Made by a program: the position numbers and the translations under genes. Positions 55,458-64,000 of a stretch of 64,000 nucleotides of DNA are shown here, in pieces. A model generated the notes under the pieces. That model was not told where the DNA came from. It searched no databases and was given only the letters and a program-made list of their open reading frames with translations. How positions within the stretch are numbered: position 1 is the first letter of the stretch; every line of letters starts with the position of its first letter. Source of the DNA: Moritella marina ATCC 15381 (lineage in GTDB: Bacteria > Pseudomonadota > Gammaproteobacteria > Enterobacterales > Moritellaceae). The stretch spans positions 2,963,370 to 3,027,369 of the forward strand of contig NZ_CP044399.1 in NCBI RefSeq assembly GCF_008931805.1. Reading direction: 5' to 3'.

Positions 55458-57989
55458 TTACTTATTTGCTTTTTTATAATTTTCTGAATATTTCTCTTTT
55501 AGAGATTCTAAATCCAATTCATGGGTATCAATAAATTTTTGAATTTCTTGGTTTCTTACGTCATGAATATTAAATTTTGCAAACTCTTTAAATAAATTCT
55601 TAACATTAACCTTCAATTTGTTTAATCTATTTTTTCTCATTATTTCAACATGATGAGTGAAATCTCCATGGTAAGAAAGCTTGTTTGTTGGGATTACCAA
55701 TATTCTTTTACATCGTTTATCGCCGTATTCACTTTCAAACCAGCCGCAATGCGAATTCATTTGGCCCGCTTCATGCTTTGATATTTCAGGTCTATCATCA
55801 TTTACTTCATTTTTACATTCTAATAAGAAGAAATAATCATCAACTCCACACCATAAATTATCAGGTCCTTTCTTAATTTCTTTATCTGGTCGTTGGCTTA
55901 AAAAGCCAATCATTTCACCTAATGCTTGCAATGAAAATTCAAATTTTTCAGAAGGCATTCCAAAGGATAAATTTTGAAGTATGCCGTCTACAGCTAACAT
56001 CATATTTTCATAAGTATCATGTTGGCTTATCCATTCTTTTATTCTGGTGATACGATTATGATTCATGTATTCAAGTTTTTTGTAACTAACGCCATCTATT
56101 GGTTTAAGTAGTTGAAGATTATTTTGAAAAGCTATTTTTTGAAAACTATTTGAATCAACTTTACTAGTTCTATATTTGTATCTTGCCATTAATTGCAAGT
56201 ACCAACCTCGCTCCAATTTATCTGAAGAGTGCTTGTCAATTAACTCTTGAGCTAATTGACAAGCCTTATCATACTCTCCAATTGAAAATAATTTTTCTGC
56301 ACGGTATTCTAACTCTAAGGATCTATAAACATTTTGTTTACCATCTCCTGCAACTAGCCCGTTCATCTCTTCTGAGTAGTAACTTTTCCATCCTTCATCT
56401 CTGTTGAGCATTTGATTGATGGTATCAACTAAAATTTGATACGAATTAACATTTGCTATGCCTTTAGAGTCTTCAATGGCAAACTCGGCAATTTGCATTC
56501 CAATATCAATTTGCTTTTGTGTCTGCGAAGAAAAATATTTTTTGGTATTTGGACTTTTAGCAAACTGGACTAAATCACCACCGACTAATAGTATCGCGCT
56601 ATAATCTTTTTCACCCCTAACACTTCTGCCTAACCCTTGCTCTACTTTTTGAGCAATTCTAATATTAATAATATCACTAGTAACGCGACAATCTTCTTCG
56701 TATCGATCTAACAATGAATCAAAGTAAGGTTTAGAATCTAAAATTAAAATACGGCATGCATCATCAGGGAGGTCTATTCCATCATATCTGTTAACAAACG
56801 TCATTGCCTTGTCAAACACCCCGTTTTTTAATTTTTGAACACTCTCAAAAAGATCTTCTGATTTAGCTACATGTGCACCGATACTTTCATATTGTTTTGT
56901 ACGATTAAAACTTGGAATTAAAGAAACAGCCCCAAAATTACGAGCCATAGGTTTCAAAATCCAACTAATAATTGCATCCCGATCTAATTCTTCATCAATA
57001 AGTGATGGTATTAATATCATTTTCTCCCCAGACCACTTCAACTCTTCATCACTTAACGGCTTGGATACAGATTCAACATCAAAACCAAGTCCCTTGATAA
57101 AAAAGGAGTCATCTTGCGTAGTAGCAGACATTAATACTCGATGGTTAGCATTACTGAAGCTACCAAAAGCATCAATAGGCATTAAAGTTGGTGATATTTC
57201 AAGACCATGACCTGAAATAAAGGCCTGACAGTTGGCTATATGATCTTTAATTACAGGCCAAGCAAAAGCGACCTCCCTTTCCTCTTTAGACTCTAAAATG
57301 GCATTAAGAACTTCAGCCTTCTTATCTTCCCAACTCCAGTACGGTATGGGAAGCATAGTATTGTATTCCCCACTTTCTATTTCTAAAAAGCTTCCTTCCC
57401 CTTGTTCTTTTAGATCGCCCTCAAAAATAGCTATTATTTTCTTATAAAGTTTATGATTTTTATTAACTTTAATTGTTAAGGAGTTTTTAATTGAATCAAT
57501 GCAAGCATGAGAATCGTCAAGTACGATCGTACCTACTGGCGTTGCTTTACTCCAGATTCCAAAAATAGTTTTACCATTAAATACTTTTTGGACATGGGTA
57601 ATGAGTATTTTTTTCCCTAATAGAAACTCATCAGGTAATTCTCTTCCATTTGAAAAATCACAAAAAGGAATACCAAATTTTATTGCTTCTTCCTTTACTT
57701 GCTTAGCTAAATATTTGTTTGGACAAACAAATACTCCCGGACCTTTTCCTTCATTTATTTTTGATTGTAAAATTAACAGCCCTATGAGAGTTTTCCCCTC
57801 ACCCGTATGGAGTTTAATTATTGTATTTTTTTGATCTCTTTTATCATTAAACCACTCTGTAAGTATTTTTTCTTGTGAGTCCCTTAGAGGACCAGCTTCA
57901 CTACGTCTATCTAATGAGTTATAAATTTCTGATGGTTCTATCTTTTTTTCAATTACTTTTTGTTTTAATCTTTTTGTGAAGTCGACCAT
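55458..57989 (-). CDS. DDSH-box superfamily 2 helicase with C-terminal PD-(D/E)xK-like nuclease, probable defence cargo
   Basis: The protein has 843 residues. Walker A HTGEGKTLIG is at 61-70, the DExH-type box is LDDSH at 157-161, motif III reads MSATT and motif VI QGLGRSVRGEKDY near 460. The motif VI form is close to RAD3-like helicases. A helical region (about 560-680) leads to a nuclease-like module: GPDNLW near 708-713 and LLECKNE at 722-728, the PD...ExK pattern. The whole resembles helicase-nuclease proteins of anti-phage systems, but I cannot match it to a named one. Both ATPase and nuclease residues appear intact. Confidence 0.82.
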   Translation of the reverse strand: MVDFTKRLKQKVIEKKIEPSEIYNSLDRRSEAGPLRDSQEKILTEWFNDKRDQKNTIIKLHTGEGKTLIGLLILQSKINEGKGPGVFVCPNKYLAKQVKEEAIKFGIPFCDFSNGRELPDEFLLGKKILITHVQKVFNGKTIFGIWSKATPVGTIVLDDSHACIDSIKNSLTIKVNKNHKLYKKIIAIFEGDLKEQGEGSFLEIESGEYNTMLPIPYWSWEDKKAEVLNAILESKEEREVAFAWPVIKDHIANCQAFISGHGLEISPTLMPIDAFGSFSNANHRVLMSATTQDDSFFIKGLGFDVESVSKPLSDEELKWSGEKMILIPSLIDEELDRDAIISWILKPMARNFGAVSLIPSFNRTKQYESIGAHVAKSEDLFESVQKLKNGVFDKAMTFVNRYDGIDLPDDACRILILDSKPYFDSLLDRYEEDCRVTSDIINIRIAQKVEQGLGRSVRGEKDYSAILLVGGDLVQFAKSPNTKKYFSSQTQKQIDIGMQIAEFAIEDSKGIANVNSYQILVDTINQMLNRDEGWKSYYSEEMNGLVAGDGKQNVYRSLELEYRAEKLFSIGEYDKACQLAQELIDKHSSDKLERGWYLQLMARYKYRTSKVDSNSFQKIAFQNNLQLLKPIDGVSYKKLEYMNHNRITRIKEWISQHDTYENMMLAVDGILQNLSFGMPSEKFEFSLQALGEMIGFLSQRPDKEIKKGPDNLWCGVDDYFFLLECKNEVNDDRPEISKHEAGQMNSHCGWFESEYGDKRCKRILVIPTNKLSYHGDFTHHVEIMRKNRLNKLKVNVKNLFKEFAKFNIHDVRNQEIQKFIDTHELDLESLKEKYSENYKKANK

Positions 57990-58446
57990 AAGGAATTCTC
58001 TTTATGAAAAGGATGTGTAAGAGGTAAGCGTTTAAACCTGTGAACCAATATACAGTAACCGGAACCGTAAAGTCATTGAAAATAAAGAGAAATGAGAGGG
58101 ATAAAGGATTTAATTAAAAACTATATAATTATCTGCTGGTATGAAAAAATAATTGATAGCTGAATCTATATTGATGAATAACGAAAATCATTTATTTTTA
58201 TGTGTACTACGCCAAACCATAAAATCGCGTCAGGTTGGATACGAATGGGGGAAACGATTTAACAGCAGGTAATCTAAGCCAGTATCTAGAGGGATTCACG
58301 TTATTAAGCGCGAGGGGACTTGGCCAGAGATAATTAAGGGACAGAGCCTAGTTCTGGACATGCATGGCTTATATTTATTGTATAAGTTAATATCTAGCCG
58401 CATATAATAAATTTATAAACAGACGAATCAACACAGGAGACAAATC
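57990..58446. other. 457-bp intergenic region
   Basis: Divergent promoter region between the helicase and a small plus-strand gene. No hairpins, repeats or gene stand out. Confidence 0.5.
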
Positions 58447-58677
58447 ATGGAAAGTTTTACTTGTAAAATTGAATCAATTAACGGAATTTACCGTTTAACT
58501 TATAAAGGTAGCCGACTTACCACAACGGCAGGGTGCGGTAAAGAAACTACAGACCGCATTGGACTTGAACGTCAAGTAATCTCACGCTTTGTTAATGGTA
58601 ATAGTGCTATTAAGCGAGAAGCCGGTAAAGCCTTTATGGAATATCTTAAAACAGATTACCAAATAATAAAAGATTAA
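58447..58677 (+). CDS. Small basic hypothetical protein in the transposon
   Basis: This is a 76-residue protein, the only plus-strand gene in the visible part of the element. ACAGGAGA precedes the ATG at good spacing. It reads SRLTTTAGCGKETTDRIG and ends in an amphipathic helix (REAGKAFMEYLKTDYQ). No HTH is clear and the family is unknown. A regulator, antitoxin or anti-defence trigger is possible. Confidence 0.6.
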   Translation: MESFTCKIESINGIYRLTYKGSRLTTTAGCGKETTDRIGLERQVISRFVNGNSAIKREAGKAFMEYLKTDYQIIKD

Positions 58678-58764
58678 AATAAAGGTATGAACGCTATTAT
58701 TACTTACAAACCACAATATGTTACTGTTCTAACGGCATTCCCCCCCCAAGCCCCAAACTAACAC

Positions 58765-60201
58765 CTACCGAACATATCTTTTATTTCTGGGAATACCTGT
58801 TGGTATATTCTGATATAACCACTCTTTCTCATGTTTATACAACCATATATAACTAGCAGCTCTCGCAAGCTTTATCTTATTTCTAGTCACATTTTTATTT
58901 GCTTGAACATAGTTAAATATTTGTTTCTGATGACGAGTGAAATCGGCAAAATACCAGATACGCTTTCTTAATAATTTAAGTTCTGGATGCTTAGTTAACA
59001 CCTTCTCGATAGCTGCAACAGACAAACAAAATTCAGTTGCTATAGAGAGTGTCTTTTCACCAACAAAAAGCTTACGCCAGATGGCTCGTTCAATATTTTC
59101 ATAAACCTTAGATGGTCTTGTATTAACGTCAACGCCCTGCTGTTGAGCTTTTATTTTTAGGGTGCTAACGGTCGTAGAAAACATATCCGCTAAAGTACGT
59201 AAGCTCTCACCTTGCTTTAAGCATGCAATAGCCTTACTCCACTGAGGTTCACGCTTAACTATACGCTTCTGCTTAGGTACTTTAGATTCCAAATCAACAA
59301 CACTATCTGATATACAGCGACTAAAATTGAGCCAACTTCCAAAAAGAACATAGATCAATAAAAAATGTTTAAGCGGTTGGTGATTACACTGAGTGCGGTA
59401 GAATAAACATTCTGGGTACTGCCCTTTTTGTACCTGAACAGCTAATCGTTGAAATGCGGGGGAAAGTTGAGGTAACAAGTTCAATTTATCGAGTAAAAGA
59501 CTCTTCAGTAACTTTTGTCTTACTCTTCCTGTGCTTGTTTGAAGTCCAAGTCTTCGTAACTGCACCATATATTGCTGGTTGATGTTACTTATAGTTAAGT
59601 TTAATGGGTATTCACTAAATTCATCAGCAATAAGACGGCTTAACTCACTCTCCTCAGTAGTACCGCGCTCTTGGGCATCATGATTTGACTCTGGCAATAA
59701 TACTTTAACAGAGCCTCTCCTAAGTCCATTTAAATGGCAGTTATGGACGGGACACACCAGAACCCCAATGAGTTGATGTACTTTGTGCCAATATGCGACG
59801 CCATACTTCTCGCAGTCTGAAACTACACATAGTGGGCAGTATTTTAGATATTGCCCTGATGCGATTCGGTTTGCCACCATACCTAATTTACTTTGCAAGC
59901 TGGCTGAATCTCCAGATTTAAGTGCTTCAAAAGCTAATTTATAGTCTCTTTCTAATAGGAATGGTTCGTAATAATGAAGGCTCCTCATATGGTTAATTAG
60001 ATCATTTAAGCTAACACCAGAAAGATCGGATAGTTGAGGCAGAAAAACAGGGAACTCATTTGTAGGTCTAGACCCATTAATACCAAGCATTGGTAGTGTA
60101 TAGTGGCGAAAACTAGAATGGGCAGCAATGAGGTGATATCTACATAGCCAACTAAAAATAGTTTCATCAGGTAGTGCATCAGGAAACAGTATATCCGGCA
60201 T
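58765..60201 (-). CDS. tnsD: TnsD-like target-selector protein
   Basis: This is a 478-residue TniQ/TnsD-family protein. The N-terminal TniQ domain (about 1-160) has PDETIFSWLCRYH and a zinc finger CPLCVVSDCEKYG with VCPVHNCHL. The long C-terminal part (about 300-478) has repeated HTH-like segments (GESLRTLADMFSTTVSTLK, KTLSIATEFCLSVAAIEKV), as in TnsD, for binding a specific attachment site. The inferred insertion next to gcvP suggests it reads the gcvP 3' end. It follows tniQ by 14 bp. Confidence 0.88.
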   Translation of the reverse strand: MPDILFPDALPDETIFSWLCRYHLIAAHSSFRHYTLPMLGINGSRPTNEFPVFLPQLSDLSGVSLNDLINHMRSLHYYEPFLLERDYKLAFEALKSGDSASLQSKLGMVANRIASGQYLKYCPLCVVSDCEKYGVAYWHKVHQLIGVLVCPVHNCHLNGLRRGSVKVLLPESNHDAQERGTTEESELSRLIADEFSEYPLNLTISNINQQYMVQLRRLGLQTSTGRVRQKLLKSLLLDKLNLLPQLSPAFQRLAVQVQKGQYPECLFYRTQCNHQPLKHFLLIYVLFGSWLNFSRCISDSVVDLESKVPKQKRIVKREPQWSKAIACLKQGESLRTLADMFSTTVSTLKIKAQQQGVDVNTRPSKVYENIERAIWRKLFVGEKTLSIATEFCLSVAAIEKVLTKHPELKLLRKRIWYFADFTRHQKQIFNYVQANKNVTRNKIKLARAASYIWLYKHEKEWLYQNIPTGIPRNKRYVR

Positions 60202-60215
60202 AAGTGATACCTCTC

Positions 60216-61109
60216 TTAATCAAAATTAAGATTAGCTCTCTGCCAATAAGCAAGTGCAATCAAATAAACAGGGTTCCTAACAAGGCTAGTTTGAGACCTG
60301 TGAATAAACATCATACTTAAAAAATCCCTCCTCCCTTCTAGTATTAAATTAGTGTAGTTTCTAAAAATATGTTTAATTAACTCAGGACCCAAATAAGATT
60401 CAAAATGTGGACTATATAGCTTGCATATAAATGACTTTATTGTTGAACTTTCTATGTTTAATCCTAAAAGTTCAATTAATTGAAATTTAATACTAGCCGC
60501 GATGGTAGGTCTTTCATGAGATATTTCATTAATTTTAAACACAAAGGATTGCCAAGAACTTAGCTCTTTAGATATATGTAACCGAATCGGTTCCCAAGCA
60601 TTTACTTGATGCGGTAGGGTTGCTTTGAAGAGGTTTCTAATTGATTTTTTCCCTTTCTCCAGTATACGATTATGTTTATAACACTCCAAAACACTCGGTA
60701 ATTGATGCCACGAATGCCAATAAGTGGTTCCATATTTATCTAAATCATATTCTCTACATTTTTTACAACTGTGCCAGCTAATATCAAAGCCAAAGCCAAA
60801 GTGCGTCATCTCACTAGCATGACCTAAATGACCCAATCCAAAATCATTTTTCTCAAGAATCTGTCCAACTGAAACTTGCCAAATTGGTATCACTGTATGA
60901 ATTCTAACTAAGCTATCACGTTCTTTAACCAGATTAATAACGCCCTTCGAAGCTGGCGTGAATACTTGATTGGAATAAAGGAATCGATCTTGAAAACCTA
61001 ATGTTTCTTGAAAATTTAAGAAAGAGCTATAACCTGATAACTTATAAGCTCGAACTAACCAGGAGAGAAGGTGCTCATTTGGTAATAGATTAAATACAGG
61101 TAAGTTCAT
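60216..61109 (-). CDS. tniQ: TniQ-family transposition protein
   Basis: This 297-residue protein has an N-terminal TniQ domain (LPNEHLLSWLVRAYKLSGY) and a zinc finger with HSCKKC and ECYKHN. It lacks the long C-terminal DNA-binding part of the neighbouring TnsD-like protein. It overlaps tnsC by 4 bp (ATGA). Two TniQ proteins in one element may mean one adaptor and one targeter, or two targeting pathways. Confidence 0.85.
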   Translation of the reverse strand: MNLPVFNLLPNEHLLSWLVRAYKLSGYSSFLNFQETLGFQDRFLYSNQVFTPASKGVINLVKERDSLVRIHTVIPIWQVSVGQILEKNDFGLGHLGHASEMTHFGFGFDISWHSCKKCREYDLDKYGTTYWHSWHQLPSVLECYKHNRILEKGKKSIRNLFKATLPHQVNAWEPIRLHISKELSSWQSFVFKINEISHERPTIAASIKFQLIELLGLNIESSTIKSFICKLYSPHFESYLGPELIKHIFRNYTNLILEGRRDFLSMMFIHRSQTSLVRNPVYLIALAYWQRANLNFD

Positions 61110-62506
61110 AAAGGAATACCCTCATAACCAAGATTATCGATAGGCATAGTAGAGGAATTCATTGCCAATTCTTTTTCTAATATCTTTACTGTTTGTTCTT
61201 CTTTTTTAGTCAACTTATACTCAGGTAAATAACGCTCAACTTGCTCATATATGGCTTTTGCTTCTTGACCTTTAAATCTATGTTCAGCTGCAATCTTTAA
61301 TAATTTTTTAACTTCCTTTTTTACTTTTTGATCAAGCTCAAAATTTGTATTCATTAAATCATCAAACGCATCAAACTTCCCATGCCTTAATGCAATAATT
61401 GCTGGTTTCATAATTGAAAATTTCGAATCAAAAATATGATCAAAGACTTCACCTGAAAAACACGGTAGACAGTCTCGAATACAATGCTTGTTTGTTTGTT
61501 CAATCAAGAAAAACAAACAATATGGTATGCCTTGTGTGAGGCTATAAATCTTATTTTCTAATGCGGGGGTTAACTTTATAAACTCAGGTAATAACTGATA
61601 ATCCCAAGCATATTCAACCAGTGACTTCCAATCAATATCCAGTTTAGAAAAGTTTACCCATTCATGCGGAATACCTAAACGACGAGCATTGGTAAATTCT
61701 TTTTCTGACAAGCGATTAGCTTTAGAAGTACCAATTTTCACTGTCGGAACATGAGCAACTTGAGTTAGTTGATCAAAAAGTGTAAAAATTTGTTTTCTTT
61801 CGTTTGGTGATGCAAAACAAATATTTTGAATTTCATCAAAGATAATCACGCCAATAAGTAACGTTGAACATAAGGTGATGACTTTGCTTATGCACCGCTT
61901 GCGAGTTAGCTTCTCGTACTGAATTTGATAGTCCGTTGTACCTAACACTTTATCAATTTCGCGAGCAATAATAAGGCATATCTCTTTACTATCGGCTTCG
62001 CCTGGAATATCTACTTTTATGTAAACAAACTGAAAAACATCTTTTCCCATTGGCCCCTCTTTAGGGTGCGATAAAACGGGGGGAATCAGAGTCAGTAGAC
62101 TATTGAATAGAGTTGTTTTACCCATGCCACTAAATCCCGTAAATTTCAGAGAAGGCGCTGTTGTTCTTGTCCTATGATAATTTTCAGTCGCCACTTGATT
62201 TTGCCAACGCTGTGTATCTTCGTTGAGAGGGTTACGTTCTTGATAGCCTTCTTTAAGAATATTAAGAAAATCACAGTAAATATCGTAATATTGAGACGTA
62301 GGCAAAACTGACTTCATTATATTGGCAGCTTTTTGCTCTAATGTTTCCACATCCAATTCAGCAATATTTTCAGGTAGCTCAACCACATCAACCACAGCAT
62401 CCCAAAAATCGCTTGCGCTAAGACGCATTGGTAATGTTTCGATAAATGGATTTCCTCGGTAATCACTATTTTTTGATAGCGTGTATTTAGCGATTTGAAA
62501 TGACAC
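61106..62506 (-). CDS. tnsC: TnsC AAA+ regulator of transposition
   Basis: This is a 466-residue AAA+ ATPase with Walker A GFSGMGKTTLFN near 124-135 and Walker B GVIIFDEIQNI near 220. A sensor-1 region (VKIGTSKANRL) follows. TnsC links the targeting protein to the transposase. It starts at GTG 62506 overlapping the tnsB stop (TAGTG). Confidence 0.92.
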   Translation of the reverse strand: MSFQIAKYTLSKNSDYRGNPFIETLPMRLSASDFWDAVVDVVELPENIAELDVETLEQKAANIMKSVLPTSQYYDIYCDFLNILKEGYQERNPLNEDTQRWQNQVATENYHRTRTTAPSLKFTGFSGMGKTTLFNSLLTLIPPVLSHPKEGPMGKDVFQFVYIKVDIPGEADSKEICLIIAREIDKVLGTTDYQIQYEKLTRKRCISKVITLCSTLLIGVIIFDEIQNICFASPNERKQIFTLFDQLTQVAHVPTVKIGTSKANRLSEKEFTNARRLGIPHEWVNFSKLDIDWKSLVEYAWDYQLLPEFIKLTPALENKIYSLTQGIPYCLFFLIEQTNKHCIRDCLPCFSGEVFDHIFDSKFSIMKPAIIALRHGKFDAFDDLMNTNFELDQKVKKEVKKLLKIAAEHRFKGQEAKAIYEQVERYLPEYKLTKKEEQTVKILEKELAMNSSTMPIDNLGYEGIPL

Positions 62507-64000
62507 TATGATTTCCTTCTTTGACGTCTTTTTTCAGCACTTTTCGCTGCAAAAATTGTTGAAATAGTATTCTCAGGATGTTGTTTTTCTGCCGGTACGG
62601 GCGATAGATTTTCTACCTGATTATCTTCAACTCCAAGCATTTGATTAAATTGTTTTTTAGAAGCAACTATTTCACGCTGAATAGCTTCCTCCCTATGCGT
62701 AGAGATATCCTGTGTATTAGCCTGGTTTACATTAATCGGAACTTGTTCATGCTTGGCTGAGATAATTAAATTACTAGCCGTAATACGCGTTTCACTTTGC
62801 TTTTCATCATGTTTTTCTTTAAGCTTTTCATGCACAACTGATTGCTTATTCTTATCATATTGAATTGCTTCATCAGACATATTTTGATACATCATATCTG
62901 AACTTTGCAGTATCGCAGGATAGAAGCCTTCTGGTGTTTCAATATAAATAGTACTCAAGGAGTAACGCATAAATCGACAAGGGAGTTTAGATAAATGCTT
63001 ACGACTTTCACGATCCTGTAACCCTTTATCTAGTGTCCATTCACATGTGTATTTAAGTCCTTTAGTCGATTGTCTCACCTCTCTACGGCCTAAATACCTA
63101 CCTTTCAAAAATAAATGGTCTCGATGTATAGTTACCTCACCAACCTCAAGTAAGCTTTGATAAAGTTCATTTTCATCAACAGGTTTCAAGTAACCGGGAC
63201 GATTTTTAAGTCCCCATTTAAATTTATCCATCGGAATTGGGTCGACTCCATCAAGCCTCATTTCTTTGCTGAGAGGTAGCCCTTCTATTGGATAATAATT
63301 GTTATACCTAGTAATGAAATCGATAAGTACTTGGTACAATTCTCGGATATTTAGTAATGCATTTTTACGAAGACGTCTTTGTATATATTCCGCAATATTC
63401 TTTTTTCCAGCTCCAGGAACCACGCCATATAAAAAATCCTCAAGCGATTTATGTCTTCGCTCTACAAGACCCTTTTGCTGCGAGTTACCTTCGGTGTTAT
63501 ATATCTGTTCAATTTGCGCATCTTTACTTAATGAACGTTCCAATTCAGCCTTGAATTCTGCATTATCGACAAAAATCATCCGGCACTTTCCAGAAATATC
63601 CCATGGCTCGGTTAGCTTTACACCAATCTCTTCACAGAATTTATTTTTATCCCTAAAGGCTACCAGAATAACTTCGCGAGCCGTATGTGCAGAGGCTTTA
63701 GCAAAGGTAAGCAGTAAGGCAACCCAAGTACGAGAAAACATGTCAATAACAGAATAACAAGTGGGTTTACCCATACGTATAGTTCTCGTTTTATCAAACT
63801 CATCAACAAGTTCTACGTTGAGAGGCGTTTCATCTACTTGGTACACATGACCGGGGCCTTCTGCATAGAACTCTTCGATATTACCTTTTAACCCTTTGTG
63901 ATCTTTATTGAATTTATCCGTTTCTCCTTGTGCGGTACGAATAACATCTACGTGCCCCTTAACGTAAGCTCGGGCATAATTTTTGAATTGCTCATAGCTA
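62506..64000 (-). CDS. tnsB: TnsB DDE transposase (5' end off window)
   Basis: The frame is open to 64000 and continues beyond, so the visible part is about 498 residues. The catalytic triad is present: Asp in VYQVDETPLNVEL, Asp in RMIFVDNAEFKAEL and Glu in KGLVERRHKSLEDFLY. A C-terminal Mu-like beta-barrel (about 240-330) and a long charged tail (about 340-498) that may contact TnsC follow. The N-terminal DNA-binding domains are missing from the window. Confidence 0.93.
   Translation of the reverse strand, partial: SYEQFKNYARAYVKGHVDVIRTAQGETDKFNKDHKGLKGNIEEFYAEGPGHVYQVDETPLNVELVDEFDKTRTIRMGKPTCYSVIDMFSRTWVALLLTFAKASAHTAREVILVAFRDKNKFCEEIGVKLTEPWDISGKCRMIFVDNAEFKAELERSLSKDAQIEQIYNTEGNSQQKGLVERRHKSLEDFLYGVVPGAGKKNIAEYIQRRLRKNALLNIRELYQVLIDFITRYNNYYPIEGLPLSKEMRLDGVDPIPMDKFKWGLKNRPGYLKPVDENELYQSLLEVGEVTIHRDHLFLKGRYLGRREVRQSTKGLKYTCEWTLDKGLQDRESRKHLSKLPCRFMRYSLSTIYIETPEGFYPAILQSSDMMYQNMSDEAIQYDKNKQSVVHEKLKEKHDEKQSETRITASNLIISAKHEQVPINVNQANTQDISTHREEAIQREIVASKKQFNQMLGVEDNQVENLSPVPAEKQHPENTISTIFAAKSAEKRRQRRKS

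Larger units (their letters stand above)
53647..64000. mobile_element. Tn7-like transposon, left end and internal part (right end off window)
   Basis: The element begins at TGT 53647-53649, next to 23-bp repeats that look like TnsB sites. It contains cargo genes, then tnsD, tniQ, tnsC and tnsB in the usual order when read from the missing right end. A tnsA gene and the right end, followed by AACCA and gcvP, are expected beyond 64000. No cas genes or CRISPR array are in the visible part. Confidence 0.8.

Noticed and set aside
53647-64000. CRISPR-associated (type I-F3) Tn7-like transposon
   Set aside because: Tns genes and a short TniQ are present, but no cas6, cas7 or cas8 gene and no repeat-spacer array is visible in this part. 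A longer TnsD-like protein is present instead.

Overview
The window reads as a chromosomal stretch of a marine gammaproteobacterium. It is AT-rich and has Gram-negative lipoproteins, a porin, chemoreceptors, large c-di-GMP proteins, a PACE efflux protein and a Tad pilus locus. A relative of Moritella, Psychromonas, Shewanella or Vibrio fits. This is inferred from gene content; no rRNA or marker gene settles it, and I see no tRNA, rRNA or CRISPR array.

Layout. (1) 1-2584 is the 5' part of a membrane c-di-GMP protein running off the left edge. (2) 2705-13970 is a complete tight adherence (Tad/Flp) pilus locus on the minus strand: flp, tadV, rcpC, rcpA, a CpaD-like lipoprotein, tadZ, tadA, tadB, tadC, tadD, tadE, tadF, tadG and an OmpA-like lipoprotein, with very short or overlapping junctions. 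(3) 14.2-16.9 kb holds a DsbA-like thiol protein and a two-component pair. (4) 17.1-22.9 kb holds a chemoreceptor bracketed by debris of a DUF2955 gene, then a frameshifted DUF2955 gene, its HlyD partner and a divergent LysR regulator. (5) 23-45.5 kb is mostly ordinary core or accessory genes: a second chemoreceptor, a CHASE-PAS-GGDEF-EAL protein, MarC, DUF481, LysR/PACE, an HflX-like GTPase, porin, YjiH, a permease, a phospholipase D lipoprotein, a phasin-like protein, a Fur-box-preceded secreted protein, an AraC/isochorismatase pair and HipBA. (6) 45.7-49.9 kb holds two nearly intact insertion sequences. An IS3-family element with a 3-bp target duplication cuts an EAL-HDOD gene after codon 10, and an IS1202-type element has a 15-bp duplication. 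(7) 50-53.6 kb is an accessory stretch with unknown genes, one attC-like site and a decayed 3' fragment of gcvP. (8) 53647 to beyond 64000 is a Tn7-like transposon.

The most interesting part is the Tn7-like element. Two copies of the sequence that follows gcvP are present. One still joins a gcvP 3' fragment. The other is cut off exactly at a TGT end followed by two 23-bp repeats that look like TnsB sites. This puts the insertion about 3 bp past the ancestral gcvP stop codon, which is typical of TnsD-style targeting, so I propose gcvP as the attachment gene. The element encodes TnsB (partial), TnsC, a small TniQ protein and a TnsD-like protein in one overlapping operon. Its cargo is a DDSH-box helicase fused to a PD-(D/E)xK-like nuclease, a zinc-ribbon protein with an HEPN-like RxxxxH motif, and a small unknown gene. 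The helicase/HEPN pair is a plausible undescribed anti-phage system.

Several smaller themes recur: terminators belonging to a repeated family with conserved flanks, decayed gene fragments near their parents (DUF2955, yjiH, gcvP), and in-frame hexamer repeats inside two envelope genes.
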